DNA of 64,000 nucleotides from Triticum aestivum (GCF_018294505.1 NC_057798.1:373182081-373246080); one strand, 5' to 3'. Shown: positions 20,281 through 32,245, numbered from the stretch's first letter. Notes: generated from the sequence alone by a model not told the origin. Made by a program: numbers and translations.

Positions 20281-21164
20281 TGTCGGCGTTCTGGGAAGGG
20301 GGGTCCCTAGACTTGCCTACCTGCGGCCTGCGGCGTGGCTCAAGCAGTGGCCCAGTGCGGTCCACCTTCATCAGCTCAAGCTCAAGACCCTCGCGAGGGG
20401 CCAAGCCTCGCGGGGCGGATGACAGGAAGCTTCCTCAGGAGCAGCCTCGTCAGGCAGGCTCGCGAGGAGGCGGAGAGATCAAGGCAGGGGTACCTCGCGA
20501 GGTGCCCGTGATGCAAGCCATGACGATCGAGGCTGGGCGGGCGCCAGGCAGGCACCGGCCTATGCAGTCTCCTTGTTTCCACTTTGGTGCAAAAGGAGCA
20601 AGCACAGGCCAAGGCATCAGGCAAAGGCTACCGTTTTGGTGCAACAAGACCAAGACCAACAGAGCGGCAGGATGGAGGTCACTGTGGAGCCCAAGACGGC
20701 GTCACCGTTAGAGTCTTTGACAGTCGAAGACCAGCTTTAGTCAGGATAAGTGTACTGGATGTTCCCCTTCAAAATGGCCAATTGTTGGCGCCCTTCCCGC
20801 TCAATATTTGGGAAGAGGACCAGGGCCACTCTCTATATAAAGGGCTAGCCACCATAGTATAGAGGCATCCAGAATCGACCCCTCCAAAGGGACACCACCA
20901 CCACAAGAACATCCCTCACGAGGCTGTTCTTCCCTTGTACTGTTCATTATCAGCCCCTGAGGCAATCCACCACACCACACACTGGAGTAGGGTATTACAC
21001 CACAATGGTGGCCTGAACCAGTATAAATCTCATGTCCCTTGTGTGTTCATCTTGCTAGACTAGATTCTTTGCGAGGCTTCAAGACGTGAGTTGGTAGAGG
21101 AGAGATCTTCACGCGCACCCCAGAGTTCAAACCTCAAGGGTCTGCCGAAACCCGAAATCCGACA
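20281..21164 (+). repeat. element A 5' LTR
   Basis: TG...CA ends. A TATATAAA box at 20834-20841 is the probable core promoter. The 3' end is followed at 21166 by the primer-binding region TTGGCGCGCCAGGTAGGGG; the matching tRNA was not determined. Confidence 0.93.
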
Positions 21165-21236
21165 TTTGGCGCGCCAGGTAGGGGTGCGCCAGAATCTTGT
21201 CTTCCGCTGTCTTGCGTTTCATCGTCCGTCGCGCCC

Positions 21237-23732
21237 ATGTCTGATGCTCGACGAGCCCGTGCCGAGCGTCGGGCTGCTCTCACGGCCCATGTCGCCTAGA
21301 CGGCCCCCGTCGGTGGGCCTCCCCATCGTTCCCCGTCGCCTGCCGCCCACGCCGCCATCGCCCCGGCAGGGAACGAACAGCAGGCATCGTTGCTGCATCC
21401 CTCGGTGCAGCGAGAAGGCCGCACCGCCACCCCGTTGCTGACTCCAGCAGGCTCGTCGTCGCACGCTCGTCTCGCTCCCGCAGACGCGCACGCCACGTTG
21501 CTCCTGGCACGTGAGCTCTTGCACTACCGCCCCGTCAATGACCTGTACGACGAGTGGTTCGCTCGCATCACCGAGCTTGTCAGCGTTGCAGGCGGCTCCC
21601 CTGCGCCATCCCTCTCGCTGCATCACCCTCCGTCCTACACGGGAAATGCGGCTCTGGAGGCGCCTTCGCCGCCTCCTCCCCAAGAAGGTGCCCTAGTCCC
21701 AAGGCATGCGGCCCCTGGACGAGACCCACCGCGTCCAGCGCCCGGACAGCAAGAAAAGAGCTCCCAAGAAGTCCCTCGCCCCCAAGAAGGTGCTCATGTG
21801 GTCCCTGTGCCAGCACGCCATGACTGCGCTCTTGCTCCAGCGCGCCAAGACCCCGCGCTGCTCCTGGCGGCAGCGCACGGAGACCTCCAAGATCAAGCCC
21901 TACGTCACCAAAGGCCCCCAGTGGCCACCGCAGGCTGCCGCGCCTTCACCACCGAGCCGCGCAGCGTGGCCTGGCCGGGCAAGTTCAAGCCAGATCTGCC
22001 TCGCTACGACGACACTGCCGACCCCGCGGAGTTCCTCAAGCTCTACGAGCTGGGTATCGAGGCGGCCAACGGGGACGAAAAGGTCATGGCGAACTGGTTT
22101 CCCAAAGCGCTCAAGGATGGCACCCGCACCTGGCTCCTGAACCTGCCTCCCAGCACGATCTCCTCTTGGGACGAGATGCATACTCGTTTCATCGCCAACT
22201 TCCAAGGCACTCGCGATCGACCCTCGGCCCTGAGTGACTTGCGCCGCATCAAGCAACAGCCAGGAGAGACCCTGCAAAAGTACATCCAGTGCTTCAACAA
22301 CGCCCGCCTCAAGATCCCCAGGGTGACTGAGGAAGCCATCATCTCAGCTTTCTCCGATGGCGTTCATGACATCAAGATGAAGGAAGAGCTAGCGATCCAT
22401 GAGGATCTGTGCACATCTCTGGAGCTGTTCAGCTTGGCGACCAAGTGCGCCAGGGCTGAGGAAGGGCGCCTCTCCCTCCTTGAGCTTCCAGCTGCTGATC
22501 CTGAAGAGAAGAAGCCCAAGGCCAAGGACGTGAAGCGTAAAGGAGCGGTTGTGCTCGCAGCTGAGCCAGACACCAAGCGTGGCAGAGATCAGCCGGAGTC
22601 ATCCAAGGGCAGCCGGTACTGCGTGTACCACGACCTCCACACTCACAACACCAACGAGTGCCAAGAGCTCAGAGCCGTGTGGTATGGACGTATCGGCCGA
22701 CGCCCCGAGCGCAGCAATCGGGGCTATGGCCGAGGAGGAAGAGGTGGAGGATGATGGGAAGACCGTGGCCCTCGCCAAGGGTGGCATGACTGACCTCGCG
22801 AGGACTGCTGGCAGGACCAGCCTCGCAAGGGAGGTTGGAGGGATTAGCCTCGTGAGGATCACCCGCAAGGCAACGCGGGCCTCCCTCCACTGCCACCACC
22901 GCCGAGGAGGAATGAAGACCAGCATCAGGACGAGGGGGCTGGGGGCTTCCAGGAGCCGCGCGCTATCACTTGCATCCTGGGCGGAGCTCAAGCCCCGGCC
23001 TCTCAGCGCATCTTCAAGAAGTTTGCTCACGAGGTGAATGTAGTCCTCCAAAAGCCCGAGGCCTTGCGCCCTCTCAGGTGGTCCACGTGTGCCATCATGT
23101 TCAGCTCAGTGGATCAGCTCAAGTGCGCAACAACAGTTGGAGTCCTCCCAATGCTCTGTTCCCCAGTCATCAGCAATGTGCAGGTCACCAGGACCCTCAT
23201 CGATGGCGGTGCAGGGCTCAACGTTCTGTCTGTCGAGACATTCAACAATCTCCAAGTGTCGTACGATCAACTTCAGCCAACCAAGCCTTTCTCAGGAGTC
23301 ACTGATGGTTCTAGCACCCCGATAGAGCAGGTCCGCCTCCCTGTCACCTTTGGACAGCACAAAAACTACCATACTGAGCTCATCGACTTCGACATCGCCC
23401 ACATTCGCCTGCCGTACAACGCCATCCTTGGTTATCCAGCCCTGGCCAAGTTTATGGCGGTGACTCGCTATGGCTACAATGTCCTCAAGATGCCAGGAAG
23501 TGGTGGGGTCATCACAGTCCCCTGTGAGGAAAAGGACGCAATGTGTTCTCTCGAGCGTGCCTTTCAGGCCGCGTCAATTGAAGACCCAGATCGCAGGAGC
23601 AGGAGCCTTCCCGAGGCAGTTCCCAAGAAGAAGAAGACAGTACCTGGCACAAGCCCTCAGGAGGCAGGCACCCCTAGTGGCACGGCGTCAGGATCCGCGC
23701 CCGTTCAAGGGACACCTCCCTCCGTCACATAG
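21237..23732 (+). pseudogene. gag-pr: gag-protease frame of element A
   Basis: From the ATG at 21237 one reading frame can be followed to TAG at 23730 with no frameshift but with in-frame stops at 21297 (TAG), 22752 (TGA), 22791 (TGA) and 22845 (TAG). Gag shows the typical core (WFPKALKDGTRTWLLNLP, then FQGTRDRPSALSDLRRIKQQ) and a zinc-knuckle-like CVYHDLHTHNTNEC near codon 465. The aspartic protease part reads TLIDGGAGLNVL at about 23194, with the DGG in place of the commoner DTG, and YNAILGYPALAKF later. Gag forms the virus-like particle and the protease would mature it. All four stops can be explained by C-to-T changes in CGA or CAG codons. Lineage: non-chromovirus Gypsy, Tat-like by the protease. 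Confidence 0.85.
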
Positions 23733-24290
23733 GAAGGCACGCCCGGCACCCTCCTCGGGCAAGTCTCGAGGGATCTCTCCTGGAGGGCCACTGACTTTGC
23801 CTAGGTCACGAGGGAGGCGCTCGGGCACCACTTGGAGGCGTGCTTCGCAGCACATTTCCCTCAAGAAGGTACGAAGCAAGGAAGGTCCAACCCTCAGGAG
23901 TTCATCACTAAAATCACCCAGGAGCTACAGGAGTCAAGAGTCATGCACGGTAGTCGCAGCTTACCCGCCGTAGCTCCCCATCCAGGCAAGGATGGTGGGC
24001 TGCGCGTCTGCATCGACGTACCAGGGCTCAATCGAGCCGCGTCTCAGGACCGCCTCTGGCCTTCGCGTGTGGGACGTTGTGAGGGTCCCCCTCACAGCTA
24101 CGTTCGCATGCCTCTCCGCCTGCCGAACACGGACGCTGCTCATCAGCGCCTGATGAGGAGCATTCTGGAGGCTCAGGAGGTCAGGCACTGTGCGGTCCTG
24201 GCAGAGATGGAGATGGTCCTCGAGGAGCCGCCAGGGCCCCAGAGCCTCCCGAGGCTCCGAGTCCTGGGGGCTTGTGAGGATTAGCTTCCT
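23733..24290 (+). pseudogene. truncated reverse transcriptase of element A
   Basis: Same frame as gag. KDGGLRVCIDVPGLNRA (about 23990-24040) matches the KKDGxxRMCVDYRxLN region of RT, and YVRMPLRLPN...HQRLM (about 24100-24155) matches the RMPFGLxNAxATFQRLM region. The 60 or so residues that should separate them are nearly all missing and the frame ends before the YxDD active site. RNase H and integrase are absent. Confidence 0.7.
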
Positions 24291-25520
24291 CACCGCGCGT
24301 CGTCCGCTACTTTAGCATCCCTTCATCCCCAACAATATCAGGTGACATCTTTCAAGTTACATTTTCAGCTGGGAGCGCCCCCAGGGCTGCATCATTCCCA
24401 GGCCGCATGGGTCCGTCCCTGCGGCATGTATCTCTTTTGCTCATGTCTTTAGTTTACCTTGCTGGGGGCGCCCCTCGGGCTGCATTATCCCCAAGCCGCT
24501 CGGGCCTGACCCGGTGGCATGTATCCCTCTCGCATCTGTCTAAGCTAATTTACCCTTCCATGCTTAACCTGCCTGACTTAATTGCTCGCTCGATTGACAC
24601 CATCCTCTGGAGCTGCTCTCCTTGGCACGACGCTTGTGCATGGGTCCATCCCTGCAACATCGACAAACCTGAGTGGCTGAGCTCTGGCCACGGCAGCCCC
24701 GCAAGGCGACACCTCACCAGGCCTTCAGTGCCCTCATCGCTCCCCCGGAGCAACCAGTGGCTGGCCGACAATTGTGATGGCAATTCTCGTTTTCCTTATG
24801 ATGAGTTCACAGGGTCTTTCTAAGGGACAACACCGGGCGAGGCCTTCGCGGTTTCTCTTTCTCTCTCACCTGCACGAGCCGCTTGCGCGTTAAAGGGGGG
24901 GCGCCTGAGCATCGCGACTCACGGGCTCTCACTGGCTCTCCAGCCCTCACCTCCTGGCCTTGTCTACGGCATCATGACCTAGCATACCAGCGACGGCTGA
25001 GCTCGCTCGGGGCCAGGACCCGAGGATGTAGAGCATGAAGGGGAGTGCGGTAGAGAGGGAGGAAGCTCGCGAGGACCTCTCAGGGCAACCCCCCAGCTGC
25101 AGACGCGCGGGTCCGATGCATGGCCCCAAGCTCCTAAGATAAGTCACCCTATACGGAACTGCTAGCAAATGCAACACGACTATGCACCTAATGCGGCCCT
25201 GTAACGACGACGTTGCGCTCCTTTCTCACCGAGCGACAGATGCTTGAGCGCCAAGGGGGATCTCCTGAGCATCGCACCTCGGGGGCTCTTACTGGACCTC
25301 AGTCCACTCACCTCCTGGACTTGACCACGGCATCGCGACCTGGCATACTAGCGACGGCTGAAGCCTGCCTGGGGACCGGGACCTGTCGGCGCAGAGCACC
25401 AAGCCGTCGTGAGGTTAGAAAGGAGGAACCAAGCTGGGACAGGACAAGCATCTCACACTGCATCACGATAAGGATCATATTAACAAAAGGGATTACAAAC
25501 GCTTTACATACCCCCACGGG
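24291..25520. repeat. non-coding spacer with two diverged tandem duplications (element A)
   Basis: A 93-bp duplication has units at 24368 and 24461 (GCTGGGRGCGCCCC, GGCTGCAT, GGCATGTAT). A duplication of about 355 bp has units at about 24895 and 25252, both with CCTGAGCATCGC, CACCTCCTGG and GCGACGGCTGA. No reading frame is conserved between the copies. Confidence 0.6.
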
Positions 25521-25549
25521 GTACTTCCTTGATTCCTCGTAGGAAACAA

Positions 25550-26463
25550 ACGACACAAATCCTAAGGAGCCCAAACTACAGGTGCCTGGGCAGCAGACGC
25601 CATCATCAACAGTGGGCCTCATGGGGCCGGCGCCAACCCCATCCAGATCAGCTGCGCCGACCGCCGGGCGCGCCAGCTCTGCTCCGGGCGCGACGTGAGC
25701 TTGGGGCTCATAGCTGTCGTCGCTCATCTCCGGAGTCAGGAGAAGTTTGAGGGAGTAGCTGGACCCTCCGGCACGCCCGCTACTACCAGAGGAGCTGCTG
25801 GAAAAGCAGGCGGCGGGCCTGGCCCTCGCCACTCCAGAGCTCCGACCGCTGTCTCGGGCAACACTCCAGCCGGCGTCCTTCCGCGTCGAAGACCTTGAAG
25901 AACATCGGGGAGGCGCCGTCATATTCCAGATGAATCACGAGGGCGCTCCCCGTTCGGCAGACCCTGGCGATCTCGCCCCAGCCTTGGGTCATGAAGACCT
26001 TGCCAGGGGCGACAACCTCGACCTCTGCTTCGGTCGTGGGGGTGCGGAAGTCGGTGTGCTGCAGCCAAAGCTCCTGAGGCCCCCTCGGCGGTATCTCGAA
26101 GGCGAAGGAGGCAGGAAGGCAGATCCAAGAGCTCGGAGGCATGGCGGCGTGAAGCACGAGCTCACGGGAAGAGTCCGCAGTGTGGACTCCAGGGGGGAGG
26201 ACGCGCGTCACCGTGATCCGTCGGCGCCGTCGGTGGCACGGGCGGTGCCGCTCGACGCCCTCTTCCCCAGGGCCCTCAGCCTGGGCGTACGAGGGCAATG
26301 GATATCCGGGAGGAGGTCGCTCGTACCAAGGCCTCGACGTCTCCTACCGAGCACTCTCGTCGCGGCGGTAGGGGAATGGCTGCTTCTTCAGCGGGAGTGG
26401 GACGGGCCCCTCTCGGGGGGCCTTCCCTTTCTCTTCGGTTGAGAACCGGTGGATCGGCGCCAT
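25550..26463 (-). pseudogene. opposite-strand gene in element A encoding a B3-like domain
   Basis: On the minus strand an ATG at 26463-26461 (MAPIHRFSTEEKGK) follows a TATA box by about 75 bases and a CT-rich leader, the usual layout of a plant gene. The frame has a TAG at 26346-26344, then runs on to 25783. A frameshift near 25790 moves it to a frame with an acidic SDDSYEPQ tail that stays open past 25550; its end is uncertain. The middle (about 26120-25860) has the strand and helix pattern of a B3 DNA-binding domain: ICLPASFAFEIP, then VAPGKVFMTQGWGEIARV, then ALVIHLEYDG and MFFKVFDAEG. A basic HRRRRRITVTR stretch precedes it. B3 proteins bind DNA in plant transcription control. Here it lies between the RT remnant and the 3' LTR, antisense to gag. 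The domain call rests on pattern only. Confidence 0.6.
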
Positions 26464-26535
26464 TGTCGTCGAAAGGGAGCAAAGAGGAGGAGGCAGAGCA
26501 AGGAGAGACGGACTGGAAGGGCTCGCGCCATTCTG

Positions 26536-26544
26536 TACTTATAG
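26536..26544 (-). promoter_or_regulatory. TATA box of the opposite-strand gene in element A
   Basis: CTATAAGTA on the minus strand, followed by a CT-rich leader and the ATG at 26463. It is distinct from the LTR promoters, which read the other way. Confidence 0.55.
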
Positions 26545-26767
26545 CCGGAGGAGGCCAACCATCGGCCTCCACGATTGCAGGTAATCATGACTCACTTTGC
26601 ATGCAGGGACTTATCATGTCGAACGGTTGCCGAGGCGTCGTGGGGAAGTGGAGACGCCCACGTCCAATCAACCGCCACGCGGCGCCCAAGGCCGCAGGCT
26701 GTTGTGGCCCACGGCACTTCGCACTTGCCCCTTCGCTTCTCTGCTAAGCCAAGTCCGGGCACGACTT

Positions 26768-26782
26768 GGGCCCGGGGGCTAC
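26768..26782 (+). other. polypurine tract of element A
   Basis: GGGCCCGGGGGCTAC directly before the 3' LTR; plus-strand primer site for reverse transcription. The GGGGGCTAC/TGTCGG junction is shared with element F. Confidence 0.7.
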
Positions 26783-27666
26783 TGTCGGTGTTCTGGGAAT
26801 GGGGGTCCCCAGACTTGTCTACCTGCAGCCTGCGGCGTGGCTCAAGAAGTGGCCCAGTACGGCCCACCTTCATCAGCTCAAGCTCAAGACCCTCGCGAGG
26901 GGCCAAGCTTCACGGGGCGGACGACAGGAAGCTTCCTCAGGAGCAGCCTCGTCAGGCAGGCTCACGAGGAGGCAGAGAGATCAAGGCAGGGGTACCTCGC
27001 GAGGTGCCCGTGACGCAAGCCATGACGATCAAGGCCGAGCGGGCGCCAGGCGGGCGCCGGCCTGCGCAATGTCCTTGTTTCCTCTTTGGTGCAAAGGGAG
27101 CAAGCACAGGCCAAGGCATCAGGCAAAGGCTACCGTTTCGGTGCAACAAGACCAAGACCAATAGAGCGGCAGGATGGAGGTCACCGTGGAGCCCAAGATG
27201 GCATCACCGTCAGAGTCTTTGATAGTCGAAGACCAACTTTAGTCAGGATAAGTGTACTGGATGTTCCCCTTCAAAATGGCCAATTGTTGGCGCCCTTCCC
27301 GCTCAATATTTGGGAAGAGGACCAGGGCCACTCTCTATATAAAGGGCTAGCCACCATAGTTTAGAGGCATCCAGAATCGACCCCTCCAAAGGGACAACAC
27401 CACCACAAGAACATCCCTCGCGAGGCTGTTCTTCCCTTGTACTGTTCATCATCAGCCCCTGAGGCAATCCACCACACCACACACTAGAGTAGGGTATTAC
27501 ACCATAATGGTGGCCTGAACCAGTATAAATCTCGTGTCCCTTGTGTGTTCATCTAGCTAGCCTAGATTCTTTGTGAGGCTTCGAGACGTGAGTTGGTAGA
27601 GGAGAGATCTTCGCGCGCACCCCAGAGTTCGAACCTCAAGGGTCTGCTGGAACCCGAAATCCGACA
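26783..27666 (+). repeat. element A 3' LTR
   Basis: 884 bp, alignable without gaps to the 5' LTR. TATATAAA at 27336-27343. Confidence 0.93.
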
Positions 27667-28601
27667 GGAGCCACCATGATGACATCCAAGGACATGGAAG
27701 AAATATACAAGACGACCTTTCATAAATTTCGTCCATAGCTTAATATAGGTGTTGCACCACCTTAGTTTTGGGCCAGACACATGTAATTTTGAAATACTAT
27801 TGCTAGGGGATTGATTCTGAGCTACAGGAAATCCACTAAAACCCTGGTTTGAACTCTGGGGGTTTGGCTCACTGCCACAAAGCTATGAGCTACACACGAG
27901 GCATTACTAGGACACGGCAAGCTACCTAGGTTCGGGCCACCGTGTGTTGTAAAACTCTACTCCTTCTTGGTGGTGATTGCTTGTGGAGACAATGCTCTTG
28001 GATCTACAAGGTAGACGAGAGTCTCCAGGGTGCCATAGCGCGACCCCCTTCTATGGTGGCAGCACTGCCCCTTTTGAAAGCGTCCCGTGCCTCTTCCCCC
28101 GAAAACAATGGTGGGAAGGGCTACCACATGGCGGCAATTCGAAAGGGGACAGGTGACCAGGCTTATCCTAACTAAAGGTGGTCTTCACCTACTAAAGTTG
28201 TTACCCATGACGCGTAGGGGGCTCCACGATGACCTCCATCCTGGCGCGTTGCACCGTACTGGTCTTCTTTCACCAAAGAAGAAGGCTTTAGGACTTTCTT
28301 TGGGGGGAGGCAGGCGTTGTTCTCCCCTTAGCACCAAAGAGGAAATCGTCCTGGCAGCGCCTGCTGGCACGGCCCTGCCATCATCACCTGCCGAGGTGAC
28401 ATCACCCACGTGATGGGCACGTGGCCCTGCGGCCCGCGCCGCCCGGGCCCTTGAGCGGGAGGGCGCCTCGCGAGGGAGGAGCCTCATGAAGCCACTCATC
28501 GACTGATGTTGTCCTCTATTGAGTCTCGCCTCGTGGTGGGGTTCCTTGCGAGGAAAGATCCTCGCGAGGTGAGCTATTTCACGGCGCCCAAGGTTGACTA
28601 C
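27667..28601. other. host sequence of element A, unidentified repeat, no gene
   Basis: Mixed composition with TGGCTCACTGCC, CTAGGTTCGGGCCACCG and CTCGCGAGG blocks that look like decayed LTR sequence. No ends, motifs or reading frames could be assigned. Confidence 0.4.
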
Positions 28602-29117
28602 TGATAACCCACAAGTATAGGGGATCAGTTGTAGCCTCTTTCGATAAGTAAGAGTGTCGAACCCAACGAGGAGCTAAAGGTAGAACAAATATTCCTTCAA
28701 GTTCTACGACCACCGATACAACTCTACACATGCTTTACTTTTGCTTTACCTAGAACAAGTATGAAACTAGAAGTACTTTGTAGGTGCGATAGGATGGGTT
28801 TGAAAGATAATAAAGAGCATAAAAAATAAAAACTAGGGGTTGTTTATATAAAGAAACGACTAAGTTAGTTTTACTAGAGAGCTTTTTGTCACCACAAAGT
28901 TATTTGCCCCTAGGCAATAGATAACTAGACCGATAATCATTATTGCAATTTTATATGAGGGAGAGGCATAAGCTAACATACTTTCTCTACTTGGATCATG
29001 TGCACTTATGATTGGAACTCTAGCAAGCATCTGCAACTAATAAAGATCATTAAGGTAAAATCCAACCATAGCATCAAAGTATCAAGTCCTCTTTACTCCC
29101 ATACGCAAACAACCTAT
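28602..29117 (-). mobile_element. LTR fragment H (Sabrina/WHAM-like), minus orientation
   Basis: Starts TGATAACCCACAAGTATAGG, the reverse complement of an LTR end ...GGGTTATCA common in Triticeae Gypsy elements, and continues with typical sequence (CGATAAGTAAGAGTGTCGAA, then CTCTTTACTCCCATACGC). It is cut off at 29117 where the LTR of element C begins. Confidence 0.65.
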
Positions 29118-29465
29118 TGATGACCCACAAGTATAGGGGATCATCGTAGTCCTTTCGATAAGTAAGAGTGTCGAACCCAACGAGGAGCAGAAGGAAATGA
29201 CAAGCGGTTTTCAGCAAGGTAATGTCTTCAAGCACTGAAATTATAAGTAACGAGTAGTTTGATAGCAAGGTAATTTGTAACTAGCAAGTAACGGTAATAA
29301 AAGTGTGGCAAGGTAGCCCAATCCTTTTGAGGCAAACGACATGCCAAAACAGTCTCTTATGATAAGCAAAGTGTTCTTGAGGGTACACGTGAATTTCATC
29401 CTGTCACTTTCATCATGTTGGTTTGATTTGTGTTTGTTACTTTGATAATTTGATATGTGGGTGGA
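29118..29465 (-). repeat. element C 3' LTR, distal part
   Basis: TGATGACCCACAAGTATAGG is the reverse-complemented LTR end. The sequence matches the reverse complement of the last part of the element B LTR. Element B interrupts it at 29466 and it resumes at 41446. A stretch of roughly 400 bp present in the B LTR is missing at the join (between ATACCCC and ACCGGTCCACC). Confidence 0.85.
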
Positions 29466-30983
29466 TGATACGTCCATTTTGCATCATGTTTACCTACTGT
29501 TATTTATGTTGTTTTATTGAATAATAATGCTTTTTGGAGTAATTCTAATGCCTTTTGTCTCATAATATGCAAGGTATACACAAAGGGGGAGAATTTTGGC
29601 AACTGGAAATCTGGACCTGAAAAAGCTATGTCAGGCTACCTATTATGCACAACTCCAAATGAGTTGAAACTTTACGAGGAATTTTTATGGAATATTTGAG
29701 GATTATTGGAGAAAATAAGTACCAGAGGGGGCCCACCGGGTGGGCACAACGCACCTGGGCGCGCTAGGAAGCCCAGGTGTGCCCTGGTGGGTTGCGCTCA
29801 CCCAGGCCCATCTCCGGTGCCCCTCTTCTGGTATATAAGTCATTTTGCCCTAGAAAAAAAATGAGAGGACTTTCGAGACGAAGCGCCGCCTTCCCGAGGC
29901 GGAACCTGGGCAGGAGCACTTTTGCCCTTCGGCGAAGCGATTCCGCCGGGGGAACTTCTCTCCCGGAGGGGGAAATCATCACTATCATCATCACCAACAA
30001 CTCTCCCATCTTGGGGAGGGATATATTCATCAACATTTTCAACAACACCAACTCCTCTCAAACCCTAGTTCATCTCTTGTGTTCAATCTTTGTACCAGAA
30101 CTATAGATTGGTGCTTATGGGTGACTAGTAGTGTTGATTACATCTTGTAGTTGATTACTATATGGTTTATTTGGTGGAAGATTATATGTTCAGATCCATT
30201 ATGTTATTTAATACCCCTCTGATCTTGAGCATGATTATCATTTGTGAGTAGTTACTTTTGTTCTTGAGGTCACGAGAGAAATCATGTTGCAAGTAATCAT
30301 GTGAACTTGATATGTGTTCGATATTTTGATGATATGTATGTTGTGATTCCTTTAGTGGTGTCATGTGAATGTCAACTACATGACACTTCACCATATTTGG
30401 GCATAAGGGAATGAATTGTGGAGTAGTTATTAGATGATGGGTTGCGAGAGTGATAGAAGCTTAAACCCTAGTTTATGTGCTATTCCGTAAGGGACCGATT
30501 AGATCCAAAAGTTTAATGCTATGGTTAGAATTTATTCTTAATACTTTTCTCATAGTTGCGGATGCTTGCGAGAGGGTTAATCATAAGTAGGACATTTTTT
30601 GAAGTAAGAACAACACCTAAGCACCGGTCCACCCACATACCAAATTATCAAAGTAGTGAACACGAATTAAGCCAACATGATGAAAGTGACTAGATGAAAT
30701 TCCCGTGTACCCTCAAGAACACTTTGCTTATCATAAGAGACCGTTTTGGCCTGTCCTTTGCCTCAAAAGGATTGGGCTACCTTGCTGCACTTTTGTTACT
30801 ACTATCATTACTTGCTCGTTACAAATTATCTTGCTATCAAACTACTCTGCTACTTACAAAATTAGTACTTCCAGACATTACCTTGTTGAAAACCACTTGT
30901 CATTTCCTTCTACTCCTCGTTGGGTTCGATACTCTTAATTATCAAAAAGGCTACAATTGACCCCATCTACTTGTGGGTCATCA
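29466..30983 (+). repeat. element B 5' LTR (1518 bp)
   Basis: TATATAAG at 29832-29839 is the likely core promoter. After the LTR, TTTTTGGCGCCATTGTCGGG (30991 on) is the primer-binding region. Confidence 0.92.
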
Positions 30984-31090
30984 AGGCTATTTTTTGGCGC
31001 CATTGTCGGGGAGTGAAGCGCTCTTGGTAAGTGGAAATTGGTAAGGAAACATTATTACTACGTGCTGAAATTTATTGTCACTTGCTATTA

Positions 31091-31898
31091 TGGAAAACAA
31101 TCCTTTGAGGGGTTTGTTAGGGGTATCTTCACCTCGACGGAACCACAATTAGTCGCCCCTCAACCTATTTCACCTACTGAAAATATTGAATATGAAATTC
31201 CTTCTGGTATGGTAGAACAACTGCTAGCTAATCCTTATGCAGGAGATGGAACCGAACATCCTGATATGCACTTGATATATGTGGATGAAATTTGTGGATT
31301 GTTTAAGCTTGCAAGTTTACTTGGAGATGAAGCTAAGAAGAAGGTTTTCCCTTTATCTTTGAAGGGAAAAATATTGACATGGTATAGGCTATGCAATGAT
31401 ATTGGATCTTGGAACTGGAATTAATTGAAATTGCAATTCCATCAAAAAAATTATCCTATGCATCTAGTTCATCGTGATCGGAATTATATATATAATTTTT
31501 GGCCTCGTGAAGGAGAAAGTATCGCTCTAGCTTGGGGGAGGCTTAAGTCAATGTTATATTCATGCCCCAATCATGAGCTCTCAAGAGAAATTATTATTCA
31601 GAATTTTTATGCTCGGCTTTCTCGTAATGATCAATCCATGCTCGATACTTCTTGTACTGGTTCTTTTATGAAGAAGACTATTGAATTCCGGTGGGATCTT
31701 TTAGAAAGAATTAAATGCAACTCTGAAGATTGGGAACTCGACGAAGGTAAAGAGTCAGGTATTGAACCTAAGTTTGATTGTGCTAAATCTTTTATGAATA
31801 TCGATGCTTTTCAAAAGTTTAGCACTAAATATGGACTTGACTCTGAGGTAGTAGCTTCCTTTTGTGAATCTTTTGCTACTCACGTTGATCTCCCTTAG
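31091..31898 (+). pseudogene. gag: gag of element B
   Basis: The ATG at 31091 (MENNPLRGLLG) fits the expected start. A frameshift near 31145 moves to the frame of the rest. The core motifs follow: LANPYAGDGTEHPDMHL, LKGKILTWYRL, YIYNFWPREGESIALAWGRL. In-frame stops occur at 31422 (TAA) and 31896 (TAG). This is the capsid region of an Athila-type gag; a zinc knuckle is not evident. Coding continues past 31898 in fragments (KPPFPVRMKEHAK at about 32014-32055). Confidence 0.8.
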
Positions 31899-32245
31899 GA
31901 GAAGTGGTTTAAATATCACCCACCAATTAAAGAATAAATTAAAGAACCAGTAAAAGCTAAAGAAGAAACTATCATTTACAATGTTGATCCAGTTGTTCCC
32001 ACTGCTTATATTGAAAAACCACCTTTCCCTGTTAGGATGAAGGAACATGCTAAAGTTTCAACTATGGTTAACAAAAGTTATGTTAGAACACCCAAACCAG
32101 TTGAACAAATCAGAGTTGAACCTAGTGTTGCTATGATTAAAGATATCTTGGTCGATAATATCGATGGGCATGTTATTTACTTCTGTGATGAAGCTTCTAG
32201 AAGTGCCAAACCCGATAAAAAGGATAACATAGACCAGTTGTTGGC

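Larger units (their letters stand above)
20281..27666 (+). mobile_element. element A: complete non-autonomous Gypsy retrotransposon
   Basis: Two 884-bp direct repeats (20281-21164 and 26783-27666), each starting TGTCGG and ending CCGACA, bound a 5.6-kb interior. Flanking bases are GGAGT before and GGAGC after, a 5-bp target duplication with one transition. The interior has, in order, a primer-binding region, a gag-protease-truncated RT frame, non-coding repeats, an opposite-strand gene-like unit, and a polypurine tract. Active-site RT, RNase H and integrase are absent, so movement would have needed another element's enzymes. By eye the LTRs differ at about 48 of 884 sites, mostly transitions. 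At 1.3e-8 substitutions per site per year this would be about 2 million years. Confidence 0.92.

Noticed and set aside
25308..25550. C-terminal extension of the antisense B3-like gene to 25308
   Set aside because: The frame stays open but loses its acidic, serine-rich character and runs into the repeated spacer; the end was left at about 25550 as uncertain.
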